Assembly: GCA_017656255.1 (NCBI GenBank)
Contig: JACDOE010000004.1
Coordinates: 140,140 to 204,139, forward strand
Direction: 5' to 3'
Length of the DNA stretch: 64,000 bases
Source of the DNA: Bacillaceae bacterium
GTDB taxonomy: Bacteria; Bacillota; Bacilli; JACDOE01
In this document: positions 45,614-56,422 of the stretch, one piece after another
Numbering within the stretch: the stretch's first letter is position 1
Layout: each line of letters starts with the position of its first letter
The notes under the pieces: model-generated
Told to the model about the DNA's origin: nothing
The model's database searches: none
What the model saw: only the letters and a program-made list of their open reading frames with translations
Made by a program: the position numbers and the translations under genes

Positions 45614-45632
45614 GCGGCTGAATCAGCCGCTG
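45614..45632 (-). terminator. Hairpin between noc and parA
   Basis: AGCGGCTG pairs with CAGCCGCT around AAT. On the minus strand it is followed by TTATTTTGACTTT, a usable T-rich tract. Confidence 0.7.
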
Positions 45633-45674
45633 TAAAGGTTCAATGATAAGCGAATGAAATGATGATGCCTGCCA

Positions 45675-46496
45675 TTATTTTTTCTTCGGTATCTTAATTA
45701 CAAATTGATAATAATCTTCATGATCTTCTTCATCCGTTTCAATGGATAACCCACTCTTCATGACCATGTCTACGGACTGACGAAATGTGTTAATGGCAAT
45801 TCGCATGTCTTTTGAAAGAGAGATGCGTTTTGGTTTTTTCTTCTTTTTCTTCCCGACAGACAATTGCTCGATACGTTCTTCTGTCTGTTTAACATTCAAA
45901 CCTTTTTCTTTGATTTCATTTAACAGTTTGAGTTGTAACGCTTCATCTTTCAGGCCGAGCAATGCACGTGCATGCCTTTCCGTAATTTCACGATTTCGAA
46001 GCGCATTCTGGACTTCCTCCGGTAGGTGCAACAACCTGATTTTATTGGCAATGGTTGATTGACTTTTACCCAGCCGCTGTGCCAGACTTTCCTGAGTCAA
46101 TTGATGAAGATCAATCAGCTTCTGATAGGCGATCGCTTCTTCGATTGCAGTCAACTCTTCTCGCTGCAGATTTTCAATCAACGCAACCGAAGCGGTTTGT
46201 GAATCATTAAAATTCTTAATGATAGCCGGGATATTCTCCATATTTAATTTTTGTGCAGCCCGCCAGCGGCGTTCACCGGCGATCAATTCATACTGATTAT
46301 CTTTCTGTCTCACGACAATTGGTTGGATGATTCCATGTGTTTTAATCGTTTGACTTAATTCATCTATTTTGTCGTCATCAAAAACCGTTCGTGGTTGATA
46401 TGGATTCGGTACAATTTGTGAGACGGGAATTTGTACGATCTGTTCCTGTTCATCTTTGTCCGATAATCCAAATAACCGAGTAAATGAATCCCGCAT
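45675..46496 (-). CDS. noc: Nucleoid occlusion protein Noc (ParB paralog)
   Basis: The 273-residue protein shares the ParB CTPase and DNA-binding layout: [56 protein letters not shown] and [16 protein letters not shown]. It starts with [11 protein letters not shown], which contains the amphipathic membrane-binding N-terminus typical of Noc rather than the Spo0J tail. It prevents division over the nucleoid. Its position between rsmG and parA is the Bacillus noc locus. Confidence 0.94.
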   Translation of the reverse strand: MRDSFTRLFGLSDKDEQEQIVQIPVSQIVPNPYQPRTVFDDDKIDELSQTIKTHGIIQPIVVRQKDNQYELIAGERRWRAAQKLNMENIPAIIKNFNDSQTASVALIENLQREELTAIEEAIAYQKLIDLHQLTQESLAQRLGKSQSTIANKIRLLHLPEEVQNALRNREITERHARALLGLKDEALQLKLLNEIKEKGLNVKQTEERIEQLSVGKKKKKKPKRISLSKDMRIAINTFRQSVDMVMKSGLSIETDEEDHEDYYQFVIKIPKKK

Positions 46497-46593
46497 ACGT
46501 TACACCACCTGCTCTATTCTCTCCTTGATATTTATTTCTCTAAATCAGGTGAATTTCCTTCATGTTCATCATCTTTTTCTCAAACAACATCGA

Positions 46594-46609
46594 TGTTCCA
46601 CGTGAAACA
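46594..46609. promoter_or_regulatory. parS site between rsmG and noc
   Basis: TGTTCCACGTGAAACA is a perfect match to TGTTNCACGTGAAACA. It lies just downstream of the rsmG coding region, about 7 kb from dnaA. Confidence 0.93.
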
Positions 46610-46625
46610 AATTTAACAATATCGA

Positions 46626-47342
46626 TTATACAATCGGCCGTTTGGATGGAACACCAGCTTTTCTCGGATATTTCGATGGCGTTCTCTCCCTTTTTTCAAC
46701 CACAATAACATGACGTTCCGATTTTTCAATCGGCAGGTTGAAAGAATGTACCTGTTTCGTTTTCCCTCCCAGCAACTGAATGGCGTTTTTAGCTTCTGAA
46801 AGCTCAACCGTAACCTGTGCTCCTTTCATCGCCAAAAAAGAACCTCCCACTTTAACAAATGGAAGGCAATATTCAGACAAAACGCTGAGTTTCGCAACTG
46901 CGCGTGCGACAGATACATCATATTGTTCACGATGCCGGGGGTTCTGACCCATATCTTCTGCTCTTCCATGTATAAAATGGACATCTTCCAGGCCGAGTTG
47001 ATCGGTTACCGTTTCGAGAAATTGAAGCCGTTTTTTTAATGAATCCAAAAATGATATGTGCAAATGAGGAAAACATATTTTTAAAGGAATACCGGGAAAA
47101 CCGGCACCTGACCCCACATCAATAACTGTTTCGATCTGTTGAAAGTCCACGAACTGTGCAGGGGTCAGGGAATCGAAAAAATGTTTTTCATAGACCTCAT
47201 TTTGATCGGTTATCGCGGTCAAATTCATTTTCTGATTCCATTGAATTAAAAGCCTGTAATAGGTATCAAATTGTTTCAGTTGTGTTTCTGTCAACGAAAT
47301 ACCCAGATCGGAGACGTGTTGCCTGAACGTTTTTACATCCAT
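46626..47342 (-). CDS. rsmG: 16S rRNA (guanine-527 N7)-methyltransferase RsmG
   Basis: The 238-residue enzyme starts MDVKTFRQHVSDLGISLTET. It contains the family blocks MNLTAITDQNEVYEKHFFDS and VIDVGSGAGFPGIPLKICFP (SAM-binding glycine loop), SLKKRLQFLETVTDQLGL, HGRAEDMGQNPRHREQYDVS and ARAVAKLSVLSEYCLPF. It methylates G527 of 16S rRNA near the decoding site. It follows mnmG in the mnmE-mnmG-rsmG run. Confidence 0.96.
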   Translation of the reverse strand: MDVKTFRQHVSDLGISLTETQLKQFDTYYRLLIQWNQKMNLTAITDQNEVYEKHFFDSLTPAQFVDFQQIETVIDVGSGAGFPGIPLKICFPHLHISFLDSLKKRLQFLETVTDQLGLEDVHFIHGRAEDMGQNPRHREQYDVSVARAVAKLSVLSEYCLPFVKVGGSFLAMKGAQVTVELSEAKNAIQLLGGKTKQVHSFNLPIEKSERHVIVVEKRERTPSKYPRKAGVPSKRPIV

Positions 47343-47371
47343 AATATTATCCCTTCTTATTTCTATGAATT

Positions 47372-49267
47372 TCAGGAAGCAGAGGAACCTGCTTTTTTTC
47401 GCTGTTCAAGATAGACCAGAAGGACGGAAATATCGGCCGGTGTGACACCAGAAATTCGGGATGCCTGACCGATCGAGATCGGTTTTACCTTATCCAGTTT
47501 TTCTCTGGCCTCCATCGCCAGCCCCTGAATATCAAAATAGTTCAGATCTGCCGGCAATTTCTTACCATCAAGTTTCTTTAAACGTTCCACATCCTGAAGC
47601 TGTTTGCGAATATAACCTTCATATTTAATCTGGATTTCTACCTGTTCTTTGACATCCTGAGCCAGTGATTGTTCCGGTGGACTAATCATTTCAATATGTT
47701 TATAAGTCACTTCCGGACGCCGTAATAACGCAGCCAGTTCGATGGCATTGTCCAGTTCTTTTGATCCCAGTTCTCTAAGGATTTGCTGGGTTTTTTCATC
47801 AGGACGCGCTTTGGTATTGTACAACCGATCCTTCTCGTGTTCAATCTGCTCTTTTTTCAGTGTAAACTTCTGATACCTTTCTTCTGAAATCAAACCGATT
47901 TCATAACCCAGGTCCGTCAGACGCAAATCCGCATTGTCATGGCGCAACAAAAGACGATATTCAGCACGGGAAGTTAACAGGCGATAAGGTTCATTTGTTC
48001 CCTTGGTGACCAGATCATCAATCATCACACCGATGTAAGCCTGTGACCGGTCCAGAATAACAGGTTCCCTGTTTTGAATTTTACGGGCCGCATTGATACC
48101 GGCCATCAGCCCCTGCCCGGCAGCTTCTTCATAACCGGAAGTACCGTTAAGCTGCCCGGCTGTAAACAGATTTTCAATCAATTTGGTCTCAAGACTGGGC
48201 CACAACTGAGTCGGTACAATCGCATCGTATTCAATCGCATAACCGGGACGCATCATCGTGGCATTTTCCAGACCGGCAATTGTATGCATCATGTTAAGCT
48301 GAACATCTTCCGGTAAACTGGTGGACAATCCCTGAACATACATTTCCAGCGTATCTCTTCCTTCCGGCTCAAGAAAAATCTGATGACGGGGTTTGTCCTG
48401 AAATCGAACAATTTTATCCTCAATAGAAGGACAATAACGCGGACCTGTCCCTTCAATCGCTCCAGAAAACATGGGTGCCCGATGAAGATTGGCGTTGATG
48501 ATTTCATGCGTTTTTTCATTAGTATAAGTTAACCAGCAGGGAAGTTGATCATCCGTTTTATATTCCGTTGTTTCATAAGAAAAAGCCCTCGGCACATCAT
48601 CACCCGGTTGAATCTCCATCTCTTCAAAACGAATGGAATTTTTATTAACACGAGGAGGCGTACCGGTTTTGAATCGAACCATTTCAAAACCGAGGTCGCG
48701 AAGATTATGGGATAAGTTAATGGACGGCGCCATGTTATTGGGTCCGCTCTCATACTGCAAATCCCCGATTATAATTTTTCCACGCAGGTAAGTACCGGTG
48801 GTAATGACGACCGTTTTCGCCTTATAACGTGCTCCGGTTTTCGTTACTACCCCTTCAGCTACACCATTGTTAACAATAATCTCTTCCACCATCGCCTGGC
48901 GAAGCGTCAGATTGGGTTCATTCTCCAGAGTTTTTTTCATTTCCTGTTGGTAAAGGAATTTATCTGCCTGTGCACGAAGCGCGTGTACGGCCGGTCCTTT
49001 CCCCGTATTCAACATTCTCATCTGGATATGTGTTTTATCAATATTTTTTGCCATTTCTCCACCGAGGGCATCAATTTCCCGAACGACATGGCCTTTGGCC
49101 GGTCCACCGATCGATGGATTACACGGCATAAACGCGACAGAATCAAGATTTATGGTCAGGCAAAGTGTCTTACAACCGAGACGGGCAGCAGCCAGTGCAG
49201 CTTCACTTCCGGCATGACCCGCTCCAACAACAATCACATCAAATTCATCCGCCTCATATTGCATCAT
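47372..49267 (-). CDS. mnmG: tRNA uridine-5-carboxymethylaminomethyl modification enzyme MnmG (GidA)
   Basis: From ATG 49267 (GGAGGG 7 nt upstream) the product is 631 residues, the normal MnmG length. It begins with the FAD motif [20 protein letters not shown], followed by [57 protein letters not shown] and [18 protein letters not shown]. The C-terminal domain includes [19 protein letters not shown]. With MnmE it makes cmnm5U34 in wobble tRNAs. It lies 29 bp behind mnmE. Confidence 0.97.
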   Translation of the reverse strand: MMQYEADEFDVIVVGAGHAGSEAALAAARLGCKTLCLTINLDSVAFMPCNPSIGGPAKGHVVREIDALGGEMAKNIDKTHIQMRMLNTGKGPAVHALRAQADKFLYQQEMKKTLENEPNLTLRQAMVEEIIVNNGVAEGVVTKTGARYKAKTVVITTGTYLRGKIIIGDLQYESGPNNMAPSINLSHNLRDLGFEMVRFKTGTPPRVNKNSIRFEEMEIQPGDDVPRAFSYETTEYKTDDQLPCWLTYTNEKTHEIINANLHRAPMFSGAIEGTGPRYCPSIEDKIVRFQDKPRHQIFLEPEGRDTLEMYVQGLSTSLPEDVQLNMMHTIAGLENATMMRPGYAIEYDAIVPTQLWPSLETKLIENLFTAGQLNGTSGYEEAAGQGLMAGINAARKIQNREPVILDRSQAYIGVMIDDLVTKGTNEPYRLLTSRAEYRLLLRHDNADLRLTDLGYEIGLISEERYQKFTLKKEQIEHEKDRLYNTKARPDEKTQQILRELGSKELDNAIELAALLRRPEVTYKHIEMISPPEQSLAQDVKEQVEIQIKYEGYIRKQLQDVERLKKLDGKKLPADLNYFDIQGLAMEAREKLDKVKPISIGQASRISGVTPADISVLLVYLEQRKKAGSSAS

Positions 49268-49296
49268 GCCATTTCCCTCCTTACACACAACACGTA

Positions 49297-50673
49297 TTAT
49301 TTCCCCAGGCAAAATTGAGAAAAGATCTGATCAATTAGATCTTCATGAACTTCTTCCCCAATAATCTCTCCGAGCAATTCCCAGCTTCGCTTAATATCAA
49401 AAGCGATCATATCCACCGGTACACCCGATTGCACGGCTTCAATCGCCTCATTAATAGAAGACAGAGCCTGTTTGAGCAGGCTGACATGGCGGGAATTACT
49501 GACGTAGGTTAAATCAGCAGCTTGAAAAGTTCCTGTCGAAAAGAGATCCTGAATCGTTTCTTCAAGTTGTTCGATCCCCTCTTCATTTTTCACCGATATT
49601 TTAATTAACGGCGTATCAGGAAAAAACGCTTTAACCTCTTCCACATTCAATTTACCTGGAAGATCCATTTTATTTATAATAATGATGACATTCATTCCCT
49701 TTACAACTTCAAACAACTGTCGGTCTTCATTACTCAACGCTTCACCATGGTTCAAGACCAGTAATATCAGATCTGCTTCCTCGAGAGCTTTACGGGAACG
49801 TTCTACCCCGATTTTCTCCACCACATCTTCTGTTTCCCGAATCCCGGCCGTATCGACAATACGAAGAGGAACTCCTCTGATATTAACATATTCCTCGATC
49901 ACATCACGAGTCGTACCCGGTATATCTGTCACAATCGCTTTATTTTCATGAATTAAAGCATTAAGTAAAGATGATTTTCCAACATTGGGCCTCCCGATAA
50001 TGACAGTGGATATACCCTCTCGCAGAATTTTCCCTTCTTTTGCCGTCTGCAGCAACCGTTCGATCTCCATCTTCACTTCTTCGCTTTTTTCAAGCAACAG
50101 ATTCCGTGTCACATCCTCCACATCATGTTCAGGATAATCAATGGTCACCTCAATATGCGCCATGGTTTCGAGCAGGTTATGGCGCAGTTTTTGAATCAGG
50201 CGTGACAATTTACCTTCAACCTGTTGCACCGCAACTTTCATGGCCCGGTCAGTTTTGGAACGGATCAAATCGATTACCGCTTCGGCCTGGGACAAATCAA
50301 TTCTTCCATTTAAAAAGGCCCTTTTGGTAAACTCACCGGGTTCAGCCAGTCTCGCCCCGCTATCCAGGATCGTCTGCAACACACGGTTTGTTGAAACGAT
50401 ACCTCCATGACAACTGACTTCCACCACGTCTTCTCTGGTAAATGTCCGCGGCTCTTTCATCACGGAGACCAGAACTTCATCCACAGTCTCTTCCGTATCT
50501 GGATCCATGATATGCCCGTAATGAATCGTATGACTGTCTACAGTGGATAACGTGTTCTTTCCCTTAAATACACGATCCATTATCTTGATAGCTTCCGGAC
50601 CGCTCACCCGGATGACGGAGATACTCCCTTCCCCCATCGGCGTTGCAACCGCTGCAATTGTATCAAAATCCAT
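49297..50673 (-). CDS. mnmE: tRNA modification GTPase MnmE (TrmE/ThdF)
   Basis: From ATG 50673 (AGAGGTGG 5 nt upstream) the product is 458 residues. It has the N-terminal folate-binding domain ([20 protein letters not shown]), a helical domain with an inserted G domain ([39 protein letters not shown]), and the C-terminal FCLGK tail with the conserved cysteine. It is the partner of MnmG. The jag-mnmE intergenic region upstream holds DnaA boxes. Confidence 0.97.
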   Translation of the reverse strand: MDFDTIAAVATPMGEGSISVIRVSGPEAIKIMDRVFKGKNTLSTVDSHTIHYGHIMDPDTEETVDEVLVSVMKEPRTFTREDVVEVSCHGGIVSTNRVLQTILDSGARLAEPGEFTKRAFLNGRIDLSQAEAVIDLIRSKTDRAMKVAVQQVEGKLSRLIQKLRHNLLETMAHIEVTIDYPEHDVEDVTRNLLLEKSEEVKMEIERLLQTAKEGKILREGISTVIIGRPNVGKSSLLNALIHENKAIVTDIPGTTRDVIEEYVNIRGVPLRIVDTAGIRETEDVVEKIGVERSRKALEEADLILLVLNHGEALSNEDRQLFEVVKGMNVIIIINKMDLPGKLNVEEVKAFFPDTPLIKISVKNEEGIEQLEETIQDLFSTGTFQAADLTYVSNSRHVSLLKQALSSINEAIEAVQSGVPVDMIAFDIKRSWELLGEIIGEEVHEDLIDQIFSQFCLGK

Positions 50674-50761
50674 GATGTCCACCTCTTAATTCCTGGCATC
50701 GGCCTCTCTTTATCATCTTTCCCTAAAGTTTAAGAGTATCATACCATAACCATTTTACAAC

Positions 50762-50903
50762 TTATTCACATGTTGATAAATCAGTTTTTGTGCCGGAAGG
50801 TTCTTGTTATCGGGTTATCCACAATTCACATAACCATTTAAATTTGAAATCCGCTCTATAAAAGACAAAAAAAATACCATCTTCCCATCATTTATGTGGA
50901 AAA
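50762..50903. promoter_or_regulatory. DnaA boxes between jag and mnmE
   Basis: TTATTCACA at 50762-50770, a perfect TTATCCACA at 50815-50823 and a weak TGTGGAAAA at 50895-50903 lie in the 280-bp gap. From memory the jag-thdF (mnmE) gap of B. subtilis is likewise a DnaA-binding cluster. Confidence 0.6.
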
Positions 50904-50953
50904 ATGGCCCGTATTTTAGACATACTGCAATTTTGAGATGGATTTTATTGTGG

Positions 50954-51574
50954 CTAACGCTTTAAATCAATGACCACAAACCGGTTAGGTTCCTCACCCT
51001 TACTAAACGTAACGACGTCCGTCCGATTTTGCAGCCGGGTATGAATGATTTTCCGTTCCAGGGCCGACATCGGTTCAAGCCGAACACTTTTTTGCGTACG
51101 AACCACTTTGTCTGCCAGTCGATCAGCCAGGTTTTCCAGAGTCTTTTTTCTCTTCTCCCGATAATTTTCGGTATCCAGTACAATTTTGACATAACGATCA
51201 CTGTGTTTGTTGGCAACCAGGTTGACCAGGTATTGAAGAGAATCCAGGGTCTGTCCCCTTTTTCCGATGACCAGACCCAGATCATCTCCCAAAATTTCAA
51301 ATAAGATGTAACCCTCTGTCTCCTCAACATTGACTTCCGGGTTGGAAATCATTTTATCGAGGACATCCAACAGGAAAGTACGTGCTTCGGCTACTGGATC
51401 AATGGATAACTCAACTTCTACTTTCGCATCTTTAGCTCCGATTAAACCGAGAATTCCCCTGCTGGGTTCTTCGAGAACCCTGACCTCCACTTTATCTCTG
51501 GATGTCTCAAGTTCCTTCAAAGCCTTATCGACCGCTTCATCCACTGTTTTTCCCGTAACCGTCACTTTTTTCAC
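50954..51574 (-). CDS. jag: RNA-binding protein Jag (KhpB, SpoIIIJ-associated)
   Basis: The 206-residue protein has the Jag N-terminal domain (VTGKTVDEAVDKALKELETS, with EPSRGILGLIGAKDAKVEV), a KH domain (ILGDDLGLVIGKRGQTLDSL) and a C-terminal R3H domain (ALERKIIHTRLQNRTDVVTF). It binds RNA, probably with KhpA, and affects cell-wall synthesis. Its ATG overlaps the spoIIIJ stop by 4 bp. Confidence 0.96.
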   Translation of the reverse strand: MKKVTVTGKTVDEAVDKALKELETSRDKVEVRVLEEPSRGILGLIGAKDAKVEVELSIDPVAEARTFLLDVLDKMISNPEVNVEETEGYILFEILGDDLGLVIGKRGQTLDSLQYLVNLVANKHSDRYVKIVLDTENYREKRKKTLENLADRLADKVVRTQKSVRLEPMSALERKIIHTRLQNRTDVVTFSKGEEPNRFVVIDLKR

Positions 51575-52329
51575 TTTGCCGCCTCCTTCTGATCTTTCAA
51601 TTCATGCCCTTTAACAAAATAGGTTTGGACGATCGTGAAAATATTACCGAAAACCCAGTAGAGTGAAAGAGCTGACGGAAATTGAATGGCAAATACAAAG
51701 ATCAGAATCGGCATCATCACCAGCATCATTTTCATCTGAGGATTGTCCTGATTAACCCCCATAAATTTTTGCTGCAGATATGTAGTTAATGCAGCAAGAA
51801 GCGGAATGATGTAGAAAGGATCCTTTTCTCCCAGGTCCATCCATAAAAAGGTATGTTCACGGACTTCCGAATTACGCATAATGGCATGATAAAACGCAAT
51901 CAGGATCGGCATTTGAACCAGGAGCGGAAGACAGCCGGCCAGCGGATTAATATTGTGTTTCTGGAAAAGCTTCATTGTTTCTTCCTGCAATTTTTGCTGA
52001 TTATCTTTAAACTTTTCCCTAATTTTTTGCATTTCCGGCTGTATCAATTGCATCTGTTTGGAACTTTTAATCTGTTTTAGCATTAGCGGTAACGTCAACA
52101 AACGAATAATAATGGTTACAATCAATATGGCCAGTCCATAATTTCCAAACATAAAAGCAGCAGATTGATCCAATAACCAGGATAAGGGAAAAACAAAATA
52201 TCGATCCCAGATTCCCCCGTTTACAGGATCTATCGGTTTGAATTGGGTAAAGTCAGGGCTACAACCAGTGGCCAGGATCATGACAGATAGAAATAATACG
52301 ACTATGCCAGCCGATCGACGCAATGTCAA
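51571..52329 (-). CDS. spoIIIJ: Membrane protein insertase YidC1/SpoIIIJ
   Basis: The 252-residue lipoprotein has a signal peptide ending ILATGC-S and five membrane segments (FMFGNYGLAILIVTIIIRLL, PLAGCLPLLVQMPILIAFYH, and others), with the conserved arginine in IIIRLLTLPLML in the groove of the insertase. The KQIKSSKQMQLIQPEMQKIR region is the cytoplasmic coiled coil. It inserts membrane proteins alone or with SecYEG and is needed for forespore sigma-G activity in Bacillus. Confidence 0.96.
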   Translation of the reverse strand: MTLRRSAGIVVLFLSVMILATGCSPDFTQFKPIDPVNGGIWDRYFVFPLSWLLDQSAAFMFGNYGLAILIVTIIIRLLTLPLMLKQIKSSKQMQLIQPEMQKIREKFKDNQQKLQEETMKLFQKHNINPLAGCLPLLVQMPILIAFYHAIMRNSEVREHTFLWMDLGEKDPFYIIPLLAALTTYLQQKFMGVNQDNPQMKMMLVMMPILIFVFAIQFPSALSLYWVFGNIFTIVQTYFVKGHELKDQKEAAK

Positions 52330-52353
52330 CTCCTCCTTGGCGAATATATATTA

Positions 52354-52566
52354 TTAAGGAACCGGATCATATCCTCCTTTGTGAAACGGATGACATTTTG
52401 CCACTCTCTTAACAGACAGCCATCCTCCCTTTATTGCACCATATTTGCTTACAGCTTCAAGGGCATAGGCTGAACACGTGGGAGCAAACCGGCAACTGGG
52501 AGGTTTCAAAGGGGAAATAAATTTCCGGTAAAAAACAATTAAAAAAATAAAAGCTTTTTTAATCAT
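52354..52566 (-). CDS. yidD: Membrane protein insertion efficiency factor YidD
   Basis: The 70-residue protein has the full signature [40 protein letters not shown] and [13 protein letters not shown]. It is a small peripheral membrane factor that supports YidC insertion. It overlaps rnpA by 8 bp, as in most bacteria. Confidence 0.97.
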   Translation of the reverse strand: MIKKAFIFLIVFYRKFISPLKPPSCRFAPTCSAYALEAVSKYGAIKGGWLSVKRVAKCHPFHKGGYDPVP

Positions 52567-52936
52567 TCCTGAATCCCTTCTTTTGATCCGAACCTCGTTT
52601 TAATAATTTCGCTTTCCTCATACAATGATACAAACTGTTGGACAATTGATGAAAGTCCAGATCGACGACAGGTTTGCGGGCGATAATCACAAAATCAACA
52701 TGAGAACTTACCTCACTCTCTTTCAGTCGAACCGCTTCCCTGATTAAGCGCTTTATTCTATTACGTACGACAGCGTTTCCAAGTTTCTTGCTGACAGAAA
52801 TGCCAACACGAAAACTTTCCTGTTCATCTTGATGGTCCAGTCGATAGATCACAAATTGCCGATTGGCAAAGGATTGACCCTGTTTAAACACTTTCTGAAA
52901 ATCTTCATTTTTACGAAGTCTGTATTTTTTATTCAA
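52559..52936 (-). CDS. rnpA: Ribonuclease P protein component
   Basis: I place the start at TTG 52936 (GGAGAG 8 nt upstream), giving 125 residues that begin [19 protein letters not shown]; an ATG at 52957 would add seven residues and has no ribosome site. The RNR motif is present in [17 protein letters not shown], with [19 protein letters not shown] before it. The protein binds the RNase P RNA and aids 5' processing of tRNA precursors. It overlaps yidD and follows rpmH. Confidence 0.95.
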   Translation of the reverse strand: MNKKYRLRKNEDFQKVFKQGQSFANRQFVIYRLDHQDEQESFRVGISVSKKLGNAVVRNRIKRLIREAVRLKESEVSSHVDFVIIARKPVVDLDFHQLSNSLYHCMRKAKLLKRGSDQKKGFRND

Positions 52937-53048
52937 AAGAAAACACTCTCCAAACATAGCCTACCACAGTAAGACTATTATAGGAAAGCAGCCGGCTGAT
53001 TAAACGTAATTTTATCCTATATTTGAGAAAAGACCACATTCCGTGGCC

Positions 53049-53183
53049 TTAAGCAGACAAAACTTTTCTTCCTTTTTTGCGACGGTTACGCAATACATTT
53101 CGACCGTTCTTAGTACTCATTCTTTTACGAAACCCATGAACCTTCTTACGTTTACGATTGTTGGGTTGAAAGGTACGTTTCAT
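53049..53183 (-). CDS. rpmH: 50S ribosomal protein L34
   Basis: The 44-residue L34 from ATG 53183 reads [20 protein letters not shown] then [20 protein letters not shown] and VLSA, the complete family signature. GGAGGAGGTGGGGG precedes the ATG. It marks the left edge of oriC. Confidence 0.98.
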   Translation of the reverse strand: MKRTFQPNNRKRKKVHGFRKRMSTKNGRNVLRNRRKKGRKVLSA

Positions 53184-53314
53184 CTGCCCCCACCTCCTCC
53201 TGTGGATCGCCTCGATTCTGACATAAACACTCAAGTTATTATATAAAGACTGTACTTGATTGTCAAGAATGCTCCTCCGTTAACCCTTCATAAAATGACC
53301 TCTTTTTTAATAGA

Positions 53315-53680
53315 TTATCCACAAATATTATTTCCCGCACACACTGTGGATAACCCTAAAGATTAAAAACGAATTTTCGACAAAGATTTTAACAACTTAT
53401 GCACAAAATAAGACCTGTGAATAAATAATTATTCACAGGTGCACATAATTGTGGATAAATACATTTTAGTAATTGATATTACGAATTTAATTTGATATTA
53501 TATTTATGTTTTCACGTATGAATAACCTCATTCACACACTAACTTTTCCACATAGTGTGGATAACTCTGTGGACACTTATCCCCAAATGTGAATGAACAA
53601 TTCACAACTCTGTTTATTTGTGAATGAAAGTACTCGGAACCCTATCAAATTCGACATTTTTTTCACCCCACTTATCCACA
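53315..53680. other. oriC, upstream DnaA-box region (rpmH-dnaA interval)
   Basis: At least eight DnaA boxes are seen: TTATCCACA at 53315-53323 and 53672-53680; TGTGGATAA at 53345-53353, 53450-53458 and 53556-53564; near matches TTATGCACA (53397-53405), TGTGAATAA (53416-53424) and TTATTCACA (53429-53437), the last two forming an inverted repeat. This is the first of two box clusters flanking dnaA, giving the bipartite Bacillus-type origin. No gene lies in the 530-bp interval. Confidence 0.95.
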
Positions 53681-53716
53681 ATTCCGGCCAACATATCATT
53701 GAGGGGGATTTTTGTA

Positions 53717-55081
53717 ATGGATAAAAAAATCGAAGACCTCTGGCAGGAGGCCCTGTCGATTATCAAAACTAAACTGAGTAAACCCAGTTTCGAAACCTGG
53801 TTGAAATCAACCCGGGCATCCGCTCTGCATGATGATACCCTGATTATTACGGCACCCAATGAATTCGCAAGAGACTGGCTGGATTCACGTTACTCCAGCT
53901 TAATAGCTGATATATTATATGAAATTACCGGGACACGTATGAACATTAAATTTATTATTCCTCAAATGAGTGGGGAATTGACCGATCTTGACAAAAATAC
54001 AGGCCCCCGAAAGGTCCCCGCCAACAACGATGACGTACAGGACGATCAGATGCAGAGTATGCTCAACCCCAAATATACGTTCGATACGTTTGTCATCGGG
54101 ACAGGAAACCGCTTTGCTCATGCTGCTTCTCTTGCCGTTGCAGAAGCTCCTGCCAAGGCTTATAACCCATTGTTTATCTATGGAGGAGTCGGATTGGGGA
54201 AAACGCATCTTTTGCATGCCATCGGACATTATTTACTGGAACATAACCCGAATACCAATGTCGTTTATCTGTCATCCGAGAAATTTACAAATGAATTCAT
54301 CAATTCGATTCGGGATAATAAAGCCGTTGATTTTCGCAACAAGTACAGGAATGTAGATGTCCTGCTGATTGACGACATTCAATTTTTAGCGGGAAAAGAA
54401 CAGACCCAGGAAGAGTTCTTTCATACCTTCAATACCCTGCATGAAGAAAGTAAACAGATTGTCATATCCAGTGATCGGCCACCTAAAGAGATTCCGACTC
54501 TCGAAGACAGGTTGCGCTCTCGATTTGAATGGGGGTTAATAACCGATATCCAACCGCCTGATCTGGAAACTCGAATTGCAATCCTACGCAAAAAAGCAAA
54601 GGCGGAAAACCTGGATATTCCCAACGAAGTGATGGTCTACATAGCCAACCAGATTTCTTCAAATATCAGGGAACTGGAAGGCGCTTTAATCCGTGTTGTC
54701 GCCTACTCTTCCCTGATTAATCGGGATATCGATACCGAGCTGGCCGCTGAAGCGTTGAAAGATATTATTCCGGCCAATAAGCCTAAGGTGATTACGATCT
54801 CTGACATTCAAAAACTCGTCAGTCAACATTTTGATGTCAGTATGGAAGATCTTAAGTCTAAAAAGCGTACGAAGTCGATTGTGGTTCCGAGGCAAATCTC
54901 CATGTATCTTTCACGGGAGCTGACGGATGCTTCGTTGCCCAAAATCGGGGAGGAATTCGGAGGACGCGATCATACAACTGTCATTCATGCTCATGAGAAA
55001 ATATCAAAAGAAATAAAGAAGGATCCGGATATGGAAGCAACCATTGAAGAATTAAAGAAAAAAATTAAAAACGAAAATTAA
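53717..55081 (+). CDS. dnaA: Chromosomal replication initiator DnaA
   Basis: From ATG 53717 (GAGGGGG upstream) the product is 454 residues. Domain I is [20 protein letters not shown]. The AAA+ domain has Walker [21 protein letters not shown], Walker [21 protein letters not shown] and the ISM region. The domain IV helix-turn-helix carries the signature [20 protein letters not shown] then [10 protein letters not shown], which reads DnaA boxes. It binds oriC to open DNA and load the helicase. DnaA boxes lie on both sides of the gene, so autoregulation is expected. Confidence 0.98.
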   Translation: MDKKIEDLWQEALSIIKTKLSKPSFETWLKSTRASALHDDTLIITAPNEFARDWLDSRYSSLIADILYEITGTRMNIKFIIPQMSGELTDLDKNTGPRKVPANNDDVQDDQMQSMLNPKYTFDTFVIGTGNRFAHAASLAVAEAPAKAYNPLFIYGGVGLGKTHLLHAIGHYLLEHNPNTNVVYLSSEKFTNEFINSIRDNKAVDFRNKYRNVDVLLIDDIQFLAGKEQTQEEFFHTFNTLHEESKQIVISSDRPPKEIPTLEDRLRSRFEWGLITDIQPPDLETRIAILRKKAKAENLDIPNEVMVYIANQISSNIRELEGALIRVVAYSSLINRDIDTELAAEALKDIIPANKPKVITISDIQKLVSQHFDVSMEDLKSKKRTKSIVVPRQISMYLSRELTDASLPKIGEEFGGRDHTTVIHAHEKISKEIKKDPDMEATIEELKKKIKNEN

Positions 55082-55112
55082 CATGTGTATATTTTTTATG
55101 GCTGTACACAGT

Positions 55113-55220
55113 TTATCCACATGTGTATAGCCCTTTTTCTTTTTCACTTGAGGCACTTACCCACAAATCCACAGGCCCTACTATTACGAGTACTTAAAAA
55201 TAATATATTATATAATTATA
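55113..55220. other. oriC, unwinding region with DnaA boxes, DnaA-trio and DUE (dnaA-dnaN interval)
   Basis: TTATCCACA (55113-55121) and weaker boxes TTACCCACA (55157-55165) and AATCCACA are followed by a GC-rich GGCCC. CTACTATTACGAGTACTT (55178-55195) reads on the complement as repeated GAT/AAT-type trios. An AT-only tract (about 55194-55220) is the likely DNA unwinding element. The order boxes, GC cluster, trios, AT-rich region matches the B. subtilis basal unwinding system. Confidence 0.85.
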
Positions 55221-55258
55221 TGCGAAGGAAACTTATAACATTCCGCTGGAGGGATATT

Positions 55259-56398
55259 ATGCAGGTTTTAATCAAACGTGACCAATTAAATCATGCGGTT
55301 CAGCATGTTCTGAAAGCTGTGTCTACAAGAACAACCATTCCGATTTTAACCGGGATCAAGATGCTGGTAACCGATGAAGATATGACACTGACAGCAAGTA
55401 ATTCAGATATTTCGATCGAATGCAGCATTCCTTTTGAAGAAGATGGAGAAGAAATTGTAAACGTCATGCGACCGGGCAGTATTGTACTACCAGCCCGTTA
55501 TTTCGGAGAAATCGTCAAAAAACTTCCTGAAGACACCATCGAAATTGACGTGAAAGAAAACTTCCTGATTCAGATTCGTTCCGGATCTTCTGAATTTCAA
55601 TTGAACGGTCTGGATCCTGAAGAATTTCCGCGTCTCCCTCAACTTGAGGAAGAAAAAGTATTCAGTATACCGGCTGATATCTTAAAAACCATCATCAGAC
55701 AAACGGTCTTTGCTGTCGCCACAACGGAAACCCGTCCGATCCTGACCGGTGTAAGGTGGAACTTACATAATGGATCACTTTCTCTGGTTGCCACAGACAG
55801 TCATCGTCTGGCCAATCGGGAAGCAAACGTTGAAACATCGGAAGACTTATCATTTGAAAACATTGTGATACCGGGAAAAAGTCTGACGGAATTAAACAAA
55901 ATCCTGGAAGATTCCGATCAATTAGTAGATATCGTCATTACTGACAACCAAATTTTGATAAAATATGACAAAGTTCTTTTTTATTCTCGTCTACTGGATG
56001 GCACGTATCCGGATACATCCCGAATTATTCCCCAATCTTTTAAAACAGAAATGGTTTTAAACAGTCGGATGTTTTTACAGGCCATCGAACGGGCATCCTT
56101 ATTAGCAGGAGAAAGTAAAAATAATGTCGTTAAATTGACCAGCCGTCCCGGTGAAGAGGTTGAGATCACCTCCAATACCCAGGAGATCGGAAAAGTGACA
56201 GAAACAATCACCCCTGCTTCCATCCAAGGTGATGAGATTAAAATCTCTTTTAACGCCAAGTATATGCTGGAAGCCTTGCGCTCCATCGATAGTGATGAAA
56301 TCAAGATCGGTTTTACCGGATCGATGAATCCGTTTATCATCAAACCGACTGAACATGACTGGATTACCCAGTTAATTGTTCCGGTTCGTACGAATTAA
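55259..56398 (+). CDS. dnaN: DNA polymerase III sliding clamp (beta subunit)
   Basis: From ATG 55259 (GGAGGG 5 nt upstream) the product has 379 residues in three homologous clamp domains. Typical segments are MQVLIKRDQLNHAVQHVLKA, TIPILTGIKMLVTDEDMTLT, TRPILTGVRWNLHNGSLSLV, ATDSHRLANREANV and the C-terminal FIIKPTEHDWITQLIVPVR. The ring tethers polymerase to DNA. It follows dnaA, separated by the unwinding region. Confidence 0.98.
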   Translation: MQVLIKRDQLNHAVQHVLKAVSTRTTIPILTGIKMLVTDEDMTLTASNSDISIECSIPFEEDGEEIVNVMRPGSIVLPARYFGEIVKKLPEDTIEIDVKENFLIQIRSGSSEFQLNGLDPEEFPRLPQLEEEKVFSIPADILKTIIRQTVFAVATTETRPILTGVRWNLHNGSLSLVATDSHRLANREANVETSEDLSFENIVIPGKSLTELNKILEDSDQLVDIVITDNQILIKYDKVLFYSRLLDGTYPDTSRIIPQSFKTEMVLNSRMFLQAIERASLLAGESKNNVVKLTSRPGEEVEITSNTQEIGKVTETITPASIQGDEIKISFNAKYMLEALRSIDSDEIKIGFTGSMNPFIIKPTEHDWITQLIVPVRTN

Positions 56399-56422
56399 CG
56401 AAAAAAGAGGAAGGGATCCAGG

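Noticed and set aside
46497..46625. Noc-binding site (ATTTCCCGGGAAAT type) near noc
   Set aside because: Only a parS-type palindrome was found in this gap.
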